Below are positions 9,080-16,007 of a stretch of 23,265 nt of DNA, piece by piece. The translations under genes and the position numbers were made by a program. Positions within the stretch are counted from its first letter, which is position 1; every line of letters begins with the position of its first letter. The DNA is taken from the NCBI GenBank assembly GCA_025765595.1, contig JAIVFH010000379.1:1-23265 (forward strand). Direction: 5' to 3'. The notes beneath the pieces are model-generated. The model did not search any database and had not been told where the DNA came from. It was given only the letters and a program-made list of their open reading frames with translations. This stretch comes from Obelidium mucronatum. Taxonomy: Eukaryota > Chytridiomycota > Chytridiomycetes > Chytridiales > Chytriomycetaceae.

Positions 9080-9408
9080 CAATTGGGGAAGCGAGCCGGA
9101 CCTTGCGAGTCGCGATACTGGTCGCGTCGCAAACCGCTCACGGGCCGCTTGCGACCTGCTGACAAGCCGCTAGCGGGCCGCTTGCGACCTGTGCCACGGC
9201 CTGTTGGCAGGCCGCTCTGTACCTTTTTATGTGGGGCGCGAGCCGCAAGCCACTTGTTCACAGGCCGCTAACCCCCGAACTGTCACTAAAACTCAAGAAT
9301 AAGCCACAAAAAATGTATAAAATAAGGCTGTTTATTAAGGCTGTTTATTATCAATAAATAAATAAGTAAATAAGTAAATAAGTAAATAAGTAGACATTGC
9401 TCAACCCA
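9080..9408 (+). mobile_element. GC-rich insert with (AAATAAGT)n tail, retroposon-like
   Basis: This interrupts the copia pol between two copies of the same pol segment. The left half is GC-rich with a direct repeat of GGGCCGCTTGCGACCTG (about 9140-9156 and 9176-9192) and further GGCCGC pieces. The right half is AT-rich, with a GGCTGTTTATTA repeat and an AAATAAGT tail near 9354-9390. A GC-rich head with a simple-repeat tail resembles a SINE or other non-LTR retroposon, but I find no clear box A/B pair and no clean target duplication. Confidence 0.4.
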
Positions 9409-10148
9409 GGGCTTGCTTCGGCTGCAAGCCATTCTTCTTGGAATTTGCTCTTCATGGCTGCGTTCCGTGTCTTCGGTGATTCAGGAGTCTTTGAGACGGG
9501 CGTCGAGGTGAGTGGTGTGTTGTGTAGTTTATCCTCGATTGTAGCTGATGACCATTCTTCACCAAAAACATGTGTCTCTTCTTTGTCGAGTGTTGGTGAG
9601 CACAGTAGCGTCATCGCAAGCAATGTCCGTGATTTGCTGAGTCTCTGAGACATTCTTCGCGGCGCCGTTGCTGGTTTTGGTGCTGTTGGTGGTGGTTGCG
9701 GTGGCGGTCGTACCGAAGTGCCAAGACCTTGGCTTGTTAAGGTACGCTTCATCGCACTTTTGAGTGGTTTGGTGGCTTTACTAAGTGTTATTCGTATTGT
9801 GATTAGTGTATCGTCGTTGATTCGAGCGATTGAGGTGAGATAATATGTGTTTTTGTAATGATGTGTGTTAAAAGTTGTTTTGATTTTTGTAGTGATATTG
9901 TATGTGGAGAGTTTCCTCTCTTCGAGAGTACTTCCAATTGTATGTGGCTACCGTTGATGGAGGTGATCAAGGTATGTAAATTGTTTATGTGTTGGGGATC
10001 CCGGGATCAGGGCTTGGCCCTTATTAATTTAATTTTGTTTGTGTATTGTAGCTTCCCCTCAATCCGTTCCCTTAAGTCTTACAAGGCGTCCCCCGCAAGT
10101 TCCAAACAAGATGAATGGTAAGGAAGGATTGGGTTATTGTGTTGTATC
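9409..10148 (-). pseudogene. pol: Copia pol linker between integrase and RT, decayed
   Basis: The minus-strand frame from about 9947 down to 9420 is open and ends in a Pro-rich segment, then SKSRTLLAMTLLCSP, EETHVFGEEW and KSKFQEEWLAAE. That is the stretch that precedes RT in the copy at 9079-8858. It stops matching RT just after LAAE and runs into the tail of the neighbouring insert. An in-frame TAG at 9948-9950 and a TAA further upstream break the link to the integrase part. The segment at 9419-9640 is about 90% identical to 8858-9079, so two pol copies or a partial duplication meet here. No domain can be named between about 10000 and 10148. Confidence 0.7.
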
Positions 10149-11330
10149 TTACGTTTTTGTTAAATGTTGATTTGTGTTTTGTAGTTCAAGTCTCGCGGCG
10201 TTCGCCTTGAGGACGGTGTGGTGTAACTTTGGTTGCTTGCGGTTGGTTCGCAGAGCTTGGAGTGTCTCCGCATCAAGAGGTTTGTGTTTGACTTTTTCCA
10301 TTATGTCAAGATAATTTTTAACATTTGTATCCACAGCAACGTTGTCTTGGTTGGTGACTCTGGTAAATTCAAGACCAAGTTGCGTGGAGGTACCGAATGT
10401 TGGTTGCGGCCACGACGGATATATAGTGGGCTTGAAGATACAATCTTTGAATCGAACAAGATGAACGCGAGCAGTTTCCAAGTCGAGGACAATGACTTGG
10501 GATGGAGTCTTGGATCCAAGGTAAATCCCTTCTTTCCGTGTTGGTTCCATCTTGCTCACGATTTGTGTTGATACAGGAAGGTACTTGACAGCACACCCGA
10601 AGGGCTGGAACTGGGACGTTCAAGGACAAATTCCGGAGCTGGCGTATTCGGGACTATCAATATCGCGGGATATAACTGGTAAGACATTGTTGATTTCTGA
10701 TGTGTGTTCGAATGCGTATCCCCAATATTCTAACGGTGCTTTGCATTGATATAGGAAAGTCCTGGCCATCTTGCTCAAGGTTTGAATTGTCCTTTCGGGT
10801 CCTCCATCCATTTGGTGCTGTTCCGGTATTCCTGGCTCAAATGAAATGTTGTTGAGTTCGCAATATTTCATGAATGCTGGAGATCTTCCTAGTTCTCCTG
10901 GATTCATTTGCATCCGTTTCGTGGTAAGTTGGTATTTTGTTATTGTCTTTTGATGAAGTTGGATAGCCCATACTAAAGCTTCATCTTTGTGTTCAAGTAG
11001 CGTGACGTCAGACCTCTTTGAACCATAATCATTCATCACAAGCGCGTATGGATATTTTCCAAGATGTGGCGGTTTGATTTCGACAACGTCAAATCCAAGT
11101 TGTTCACCAGGTAAATGCTTTTTCGGATCTGATTTAAATGGTTGCTTATTTGTTTTACAACTTTCGCAGGAATCGCATGGCATTGGCTTCGGCGGAAATT
11201 GAATTGGATGCAAGTCGCTTGACGTATGATGACGTTGCATATATCTGAGTCTCGCGTCACTGGCATGTCCAAATATGCAATGTCAGAGTTCATAATCCAG
11301 TAAGTCGTTTAACATTTGACGCGATGCTCT
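10149..11330 (-). pseudogene. pol: Copia integrase region with nonsense codons
   Basis: The order on the minus strand is as follows. A GAG-pre-integrase zinc-binding part has an H-x4-H (HCIFGH) and a C-x2-C (CDSCESC). The integrase core has its first Asp in LGFDVVEI (11088-11090) and its Glu in the PERTIQTL motif. The usual C-terminal LRPFGC-like segment appears as FQPFGCAVKYLP, then MEPTRKEGIYLGS. The conserved DNGGE motif around the second catalytic Asp reads MNPGE, so that Asp appears lost. TGA at 11283-11285 stands where copia proteins have Trp before the His, and TGA at 10620-10622 precedes TSQFQPFGC in the same frame. All pieces share one frame, so decay is by point mutation rather than frameshift. 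The element would not encode a working integrase. Confidence 0.88.
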
Positions 11331-11942
11331 TTCTAACTGTCCTTTGCTTAATTCCCTTAGACGCATATTCTGGAGTTTGGCTGAGAGTAGCAAATGGAAT
11401 TGACGCGACTGGTTGGATGGAATAGGATGATTGCATACTGGAAGAAAATGGAGTCCATTTCGTTTGACGCATTGGAATAGTGGTTGGTGGGGTCCCAAGT
11501 CTGATGATGGATGGGACTTAAAAATGTAACCGGGGAGCCCTCTTGAAGATTGGAAGTGGAGTCCGGCGTCTTCAAGGTCATTGGTCCCAATTAGGTGAGT
11601 TACAATCTTTGGAGTTAGGCACGCGTCTCTGATTAATAACGCGTATCCATTTTCTAGGATTATGACTGCGTCTCCAGTTCCAGTTATTTGAAGTGGAGTT
11701 CCATCTTCGTCAGCGGTACTGGAGGTTCGGCTACACAGAGTAAAAGAGACGAAATAATCTGTGGTCTTCAAGCAAGTCTTTCGACAACCTCCGTTGATGA
11801 CGAAGACAAACTTGGTGTTTGTTGGCTGAAACTGGTACAAGAGTTTTGGTGTTTCCTTGATACTGGTAAGTGTTTCAGTGTTGTTGTATAATGTAATGAA
11901 TTCTTCTAATGACTTATCATTCGCAGGGGGGACTGCGTCTGG
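11331..11942 (-). pseudogene. pol: Copia protease region, catalytic Asp changed
   Basis: The minus-strand frame is open from the satellite boundary down to the TGA at 11283-11285. Copia aspartic proteases have a D-S/T-G active site. Here the equivalent reads FVFVINGGC, with Asn encoded at 11793-11795. It is followed by hydrophobic and glycine-containing segments typical of the family (LQITGTGDAVI, LENGYALLIRDACLTPKIVTHLIG). Copia pre-integrase-like sequence follows. The region upstream (PDAVPPANDKSLEEF) is open to about 11942, where satellite DNA begins, so gag and the 5' LTR are missing. The assignment rests on order and motif spacing; the Asp to Asn change suggests inactivity. Confidence 0.72.
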
Positions 11943-12600
11943 ACCCTTGCTTCTTGGAGCAATGGCTTTGTGGAGCCTGAAGCTTCATTTTGAGCTGCTG
12001 GTGGATGCTTTTAGACCATGTTCAGTGTGACTCAGCCACACTGGCCGGGATCCCGGCCACTGGCCCCACCAAGTCACCTGTGTGTTGCCCACCCTTGCTT
12101 CTTGCAGCAATGGCTTTGTGGAGCCTGTAGCTTCATTTTGAGCTGCTGGTGGATGCTTTTAGACCATGTTCAGTGTGACTCAGCCACAGATCCCGGCCAC
12201 TGGCCCCAGCAAGTCACCTGTCTGTTGCCCACCCTTGCTTCTTGCAGCAATGGCTTTGTGGAGCCTGTAGCTTCATTTTGAGCTGCTGGTGGATGCTTTT
12301 AGACCATGTTCAGTGTGACTCAGCCACAGATCCCGGCCACTGGCCCCAGCAAGTCACCTGTCTGTTGCCCACCCTTGCTTCTTGGAGCAATGGCTTTGTG
12401 GAGCCTGAAGCTTCATTTTGAGCTGCTGGTGGATGCTTTTAGACCTTGTTCAGTGTGACTCAGCCACACTGGCCGGGATCCCGGCCACTGGCCCCAGCAA
12501 GTCACCTGTGTGTTGCCCACCCTTGCTTCTTGCAGCAATGGCTTTGTGGAGCCTGAAGCTTCATTTTGAGCTGCTGGTGGATGCTTTTAGACCATGTTCA
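11943..12600 (+). repeat. Satellite array 1, about 4.5 monomers
   Basis: It starts inside a monomer at ACCCTTGCTTCTTGGAGC. A long monomer (148 bp), two short monomers (140 bp, lacking 8 bp from the palindrome) and another long one follow, ending at GTTCA where the retroelement begins. It directly abuts the truncated copia pol. Confidence 0.95.
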
Positions 12601-12742
12601 TGTTGGAGGCACATGAAACTCATGTTGCAAGCTCCATGTTTGGAAATAAAGTTTAAGAATTCTCTCCAAAATCTCTCTAGTGTCCACAACGATCAGCTCA
12701 CCTGTCTACAGAACCAGCACCGCTTCCAGTCCCTCTACAACA
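12601..12742 (+). repeat. 5' LTR, element copy 1
   Basis: This is 142 bp, short for a copia LTR, with 5-bp terminal inverted repeats TGTTG/CAACA. It contains AATAAA at 12645-12650, a possible polyadenylation signal. No clear TATA box is seen. Confidence 0.95.
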
Positions 12743-12761
12743 GATTAAGAAGTCTTATTAC
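12743..12761 (+). other. Presumed primer binding site
   Basis: This sequence immediately follows the 5' LTR and reads GATTAAGAAGTCTTATTAC. It does not look like the complement of a tRNA 3' end. The first eight bases fit the complement of an anticodon loop and stem of the kind found in tRNA-Lys(CUU), which would imply half-tRNA priming as in Drosophila copia. This rests on tRNA sequence recalled from memory. Confidence 0.4.
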
Positions 12762-13026
12762 TCAACATCTGTTAAATTTTCCTGTACCAATTAGTCAGGG
12801 AACCCTTAAAAAGCCGGAACGTTCAAGCATTTACTGTTACACAAGCACCTCAGCCGCTACTACCAAAGCAACTACAGCCTCTACTACTACTACAAACAGC
12901 TAAAACTACTTATTAAAACCAGTTTATTCAACTACAACAACTTCTACTTTCTACTACTTGAAACACTTGAAACCCAACCAACCCCCAACTACTACGCCTC
13001 AAAATTTTTCTTGACTTCAACTAAAA

Positions 13027-14505
13027 ATGACAACCAACAACAACTTGAAAACTACTTTTACGCTTGATCATGATAACATCAGCGATTTCCACCAGTGGGT
13101 TGATGACATTGAAGGTGTTGCAGCCCAACACAACGTTCTCCACACCATTCGTCTCGATCCAGAATCCCATGATGATAATGTCAACAACTACTTGGTTCCT
13201 TATGGTCCAAATGGTGCTTTTACTGATGATCCACAGTTACTTGAACTTGCAGTCTGGGATAATCATGAAGACCCGAATGATCCATGGGTTCTTCAGCTGA
13301 CCAATGTTCCAAATACTTGTCCAGGGTCCTACGCAAACAACAAGATGATGCAACGTATCATCAAGTGGAATATTTCCGCTGCCCTATTGAATATTTGTCA
13401 GCAAAACACAAAGTGCGCACGTACCTGGATTCGAAACCTCCAGACCTACTACAATGCACAAACTAGGACCGATACGAAGGAAACCATCAAAGAGTGGATT
13501 ACACTTCAACACCTGTCACATGAGTCAATTAGCGAATACTACAATCGATTCTCCAACATTCTTACCAAGATGCGTGCTGATCCAACTAATGCCGCATTCC
13601 GTCCATTTGTCAATCTCCCTGAAGTTATTAATCATGTCATTGACGCACTCTACAAACAATCTTTTGGTCATCAAATTCAAAGAATCAAAAGCTTGGAAAT
13701 TACAAACCTCAGTGATCTCTTGAAAGAACTCTTGGAGACTGAGAAGAACATCGGCTTCAAACCAAAGAAGACCGCAACTGATTTTGCCTTGCTCCTTGGA
13801 AGTGGACAACCCAATGGAAGCAGCAATTTTAATTCCAATGGGACTGGGCGAGGAGGTTTCCGTATGCGTGGTAGAGGCCGTGGTCGCGGAAGCTACAACA
13901 ACGCGAGCGGTCGCCCCGGACCTTATCCAGCTCAGAACACCCAGTGGAACCGTGGAGGCGGGAACTCTAATAGGGGAGGATACGTTAACCAGGGAAGACA
14001 ATTTCCTGTTAATAGTAACCAACCCACTCACCGCTTACACGCGTTAGAGTTTACAACTCAACAACCGCCAAGCCCTTGCAAAACTTGCGGAGGCAACCAC
14101 TTCCACGTTCAATGCTTCAAGTCCCAGGACTATCCATTCAACGCGCTACTTCCTTTCCCTCAGGGGAAGCCGCTGCTGCCACCAAACAGGATCCGCAATG
14201 ATATAGTCAAACACCCGCTGATCCAACAACTACTTTCGAAACCGCAAAACGCATTGTTCAATGCTCCTTTCGACAGCTACCAATGGCAGCAACCCGTATA
14301 CTATCAACAACAATCACTGATAGTTCCGCAACAACAACTTCCGCCACCGCCAGCTGCTCAACAACAACCTACAGTTTCTTTCCAGCAGCAACCGACAGTT
14401 AACAATGATCAGCAAACCACAAATAGTGCAAATACCCAGGCAAATAACTTAGCTTTGGGGTCTGGTACTATGGTTCCTGCGGGTTTTTACCGGGGCCAGC
14501 ACTAA
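13027..14505 (+). CDS. gag: Copia-type Gag, element copy 1
   Basis: This intact frame of 492 codons encodes the structural protein that would package retrotransposon RNA into virus-like particles. About residues 125-240 form the helical gag core of copia-type elements (TWIRNLQTYY, SISEYYNRFSNILTKMR). Residues 276-300 are an RGG/Gly-Arg box expected to bind RNA. C351-C354-H358-C363 is a zinc knuckle with CX2CX3HX4C spacing instead of the common CX2CX4HX4C. Residues from about 419 to 480 are Gln-, Asn- and Pro-rich and may be disordered. The start is the first ATG of the frame, in an AAAAATG context after an A/C-rich leader. A GGGTTTT slippery sequence lies eight codons before the stop. Retention of an uninterrupted gag in an otherwise gutted element suggests recent selection or youth. 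Confidence 0.93.
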   Translation: MTTNNNLKTTFTLDHDNISDFHQWVDDIEGVAAQHNVLHTIRLDPESHDDNVNNYLVPYGPNGAFTDDPQLLELAVWDNHEDPNDPWVLQLTNVPNTCPGSYANNKMMQRIIKWNISAALLNICQQNTKCARTWIRNLQTYYNAQTRTDTKETIKEWITLQHLSHESISEYYNRFSNILTKMRADPTNAAFRPFVNLPEVINHVIDALYKQSFGHQIQRIKSLEITNLSDLLKELLETEKNIGFKPKKTATDFALLLGSGQPNGSSNFNSNGTGRGGFRMRGRGRGRGSYNNASGRPGPYPAQNTQWNRGGGNSNRGGYVNQGRQFPVNSNQPTHRLHALEFTTQQPPSPCKTCGGNHFHVQCFKSQDYPFNALLPFPQGKPLLPPNRIRNDIVKHPLIQQLLSKPQNALFNAPFDSYQWQQPVYYQQQSLIVPQQQLPPPPAAQQQPTVSFQQQPTVNNDQQTTNSANTQANNLALGSGTMVPAGFYRGQH

Positions 14506-14512
14506 GTTGGCC
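14481..14512 (+). promoter_or_regulatory. Possible -1 ribosomal frameshift signal at gag end
   Basis: GGGTTTT at 14481-14487 is read G-GGT-TTT in the gag frame, a canonical X-XXY-YYZ heptamer. Six bases later GGCCA (14494-14498) can pair with TGGCC (14508-14512) around a 9-nt loop. The -1 frame is open from there through PGPALSWPKDGLEVDAPP into the pol stub. The stem is short and its function is inferred. Confidence 0.5.
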
Positions 14513-14606
14513 GAAAGATGGACTTGAAGTTGACGCCCCACCTATAACTCAAGTCATCAGTACATCAGCATCACATCAAATGGAAGAAGATGAAAACCAA
14601 ATACCT
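14481..14606 (+). pseudogene. pol: Residual N-terminal pol stub in the -1 frame
   Basis: After the slippery site the -1 frame reads about 40 residues, including SWPKDGLEVDAPP and HQMEEDENQ, up to the internal deletion junction near 14606. I infer that this was the start of pol before the deletion. Past the junction the frame runs on out of register with RNase H and stops at 14945. No domain is recognisable in the stub itself. Confidence 0.45.
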
Positions 14607-15259
14607 TCAACTACGCAGCTATCAACACTCGCCCGGACATCTCTACAGCTATCTCTTTTCTATCTATCTTCTCCAGCAAACCATCTCAGCAACATTGGGA
14701 AGACCTCATGCGTGTCTTCCGCTACATCCATGACACACAAGACCATGGTATCCTCTACTCCAAACAAGGCAATTCAAGTCCTATCGGCTACAGCGACGCC
14801 GCGTACAACATCCATCATGAAGCGAAGTCACAGCTTGGCTACATGGTTGTCCTCGCGGATGGCGTCATCAGCTGGAAATCATCCAAGACTCCAGTCACAC
14901 CACTCTCATCTACAGAAGCCGAATACATGTCCATCAGCGAATTAGGACGCGAACTACAGTCTTTTATTCAGCTATACGATACACTCAACATACCACTCGA
15001 AAAACCAATTCAAGTCTTTGAAGACAACCAGTCTACTATTCATCAATGCAACAACGACGTATTCTCACATCGATCCAAGCACATCAATATTCGATACCAC
15101 TATATCCGCGAAATGGTCAATTTAAAACAAGTCAAGGTCACTTGGATCAAGACCGCTGACCAGCCAGCCGATTTACTCACCAAGTGTCTTGGACGCGATC
15201 AATTCAAGAAACTTCGTGCCCGATTTGGCATGATGTCTCTTACCGCGATTACAATTTAA
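14607..15259 (+). pseudogene. pol: RT C-terminal end plus RNase H fragment, element copy 1
   Basis: The frame beginning TFNYAAINTRPDIS matches the minus-strand pol from the same point and continues to the natural end at TAA 15257-15259. RNase H motifs are GYSDAAYN, SSTEAEYMS, FEDNQST and SKHINIRYHYIRE. The last usually reads KHIDIRYHF, so an Asp is Asn here. The RT palm with YVDD is absent. An in-frame TGA near 14588 closes the frame upstream and the first ATG is at 14708, so it is in frame neither with gag nor with the pol stub. Translation would need reinitiation or a second frameshift. It may be only a remnant, or it may keep RNA sequences needed in cis. Confidence 0.88.
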
Positions 15260-15455
15260 ACTATTTACGATTCAAGATTGACTTCCGCGATACGCATTGG
15301 GGCTAGTCGTGATTTGCCCCTCATAATGCTAAGTCAACTCTATTCAATTCAATTTCGATTTCGATTCTAGAACCTAGAAACTTCATATTTTAAACATACA
15401 ACTCATATAGAACACACCAACTATTTATTCAAGTTTAAAAGTATACAAGAAAACC
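15260..15455. other. Non-coding 3' region of element copy 1
   Basis: AT-rich sequence after the pol stop. GGGGC at 15299-15303 can pair with GCCCC at 15316-15320. TTTCGATTTCGATT and CTAGAACCTAG are short local repeats. No gene. Confidence 0.45.
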
Positions 15456-15528
15456 AACCACTTAGCTCAATGGTCAGAGCACAAGTCTGCTATCAAGACA
15501 ACCCAGGTTCAAGACCTGCTCTGCGCAC
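15456..15528 (+). ncRNA. tRNA-like module with box A and box B, copy 1
   Basis: TAGCTCAATGG at 15463-15473 fits the Pol III box A consensus and lies in a D-arm with a perfect 4-bp stem (GCTC/GAGC). GGTTCAAGACC at 15506-15516 fits box B, 32 nt further on, the normal spacing in a tRNA gene. The T-stem pairs at four of five positions. The anticodon stem is weak (GTCT/AGAC) so the anticodon is not assignable. The 5' acceptor strand does not pair with TCTGCGC downstream. It looks like a degenerate tRNA or a tRNA-derived SINE head, not a working tRNA. Confidence 0.6.
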
Positions 15529-15709
15529 TTGTTCGATTATTACATATCCGCCTATGAAGGTTTCACTTTATCCTTGCTTCGCCATTTTAATGGTTGAGCG
15601 AGGGACGAGTGTTTTAGTCAGTAAGAATCTGACACAGGGTGTAATAACGCAAGACCGCACAGAAAGACACAACTCTCAAGCGATTCACACGATCAAGGGG
15701 AAGGCACCA

Positions 15710-15806
15710 TCACGTGACAATCACATGACCTTCGCCGAACCCGAATTAAATCACCAAACCTTAATTAATCATTGGCAATTAATCAAGTCACATTCATGTC
15801 ACATGA
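15710..15806 (+). promoter_or_regulatory. Three TCACRTGA palindrome-like sites
   Basis: TCACGTGA at 15710-15717 is a full palindrome with a CACGTG core. TCACATGA recurs at 15721-15728 and 15799-15806. CACGTG is a known binding core of bHLH factors. Use here is inferred only from the clustering upstream of the 3' LTR. Confidence 0.35.
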
Positions 15807-15855
15807 CGCAAGTCTGATCGTTGTTCAATTCATTCTTTATTCAATCATGTTCGCT

Positions 15856-15865
15856 TGAGGGGAAG
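15856..15865 (+). other. Polypurine tract before the 3' LTR
   Basis: The purine stretch TTGAGGGGAAG ends directly at the TGTTGG of the 3' LTR, the expected position for plus-strand priming. Confidence 0.8.
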
Positions 15866-16007
15866 TGTTGGAGGCACATGAAACTCATGTTGCAAGCTCC
15901 ATGTTTGGAAATAAAGTTTAAGAATTCTCTCCAAAATCTCTCTAGTGTCCACAACGATCAGCTCACCTGTCTACAGAACCAGCACCGCTTCCAGTCCCTC
16001 TACAACA
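15866..16007 (+). repeat. 3' LTR, element copy 1
   Basis: Identical by eye to 12601-12742. AATAAA lies at 15910-15915. It is followed by the GTTCA target duplication at 16008-16012 and then the remainder of the interrupted monomer. Confidence 0.95.

Larger units (their letters stand above)
12601..16007 (+). mobile_element. Non-autonomous copia-family LTR retrotransposon, copy 1
   Basis: This is a complete insertion of 3407 bp. The 142-bp LTRs (12601-12742 and 15866-16007) are identical by eye, begin TGTTG and end CAACA. A perfect 5-bp target duplication GTTCA lies at 12596-12600 and 16008-16012, interrupting a satellite monomer. Inside are a 284-nt leader, gag, a short -1 frame stub of pol, an RNase H fragment, a tRNA-like module and a polypurine tract. 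Protease, integrase and most of RT are missing, with the deletion junction near 14606. Proteins for reverse transcription and integration would have to come from full-length relatives. Identical LTRs point to a recent insertion. Confidence 0.95.

Noticed and set aside
9835..11930. A series of plus-strand GT...AG pairs that resembles a gene with many short introns
   Set aside because: Copia protein motifs run through these supposed introns on the minus strand (for example MEPTRKEGIYLGS, LENGYALLIRDACL), so they are antisense to coding sequence. No protein can be assembled from the putative exons.
12613..12903. Upstream open frame of about 97 codons starting in the LTR and running into the leader
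   Set aside because: It has no known domain and its Ser/Thr-rich end reflects the ACT-rich leader. It could be a uORF, but nothing shows translation.
13525..14031. Minus-strand 168-codon frame inside gag, also at 19526-20032
   Set aside because: It is the shadow of the gag frame, with no recognisable domain.
15470..15817. 115-codon frame in the 3' non-coding part of the element, also at 21471-21818
   Set aside because: It starts inside the tRNA-like module and lacks any recognisable feature.
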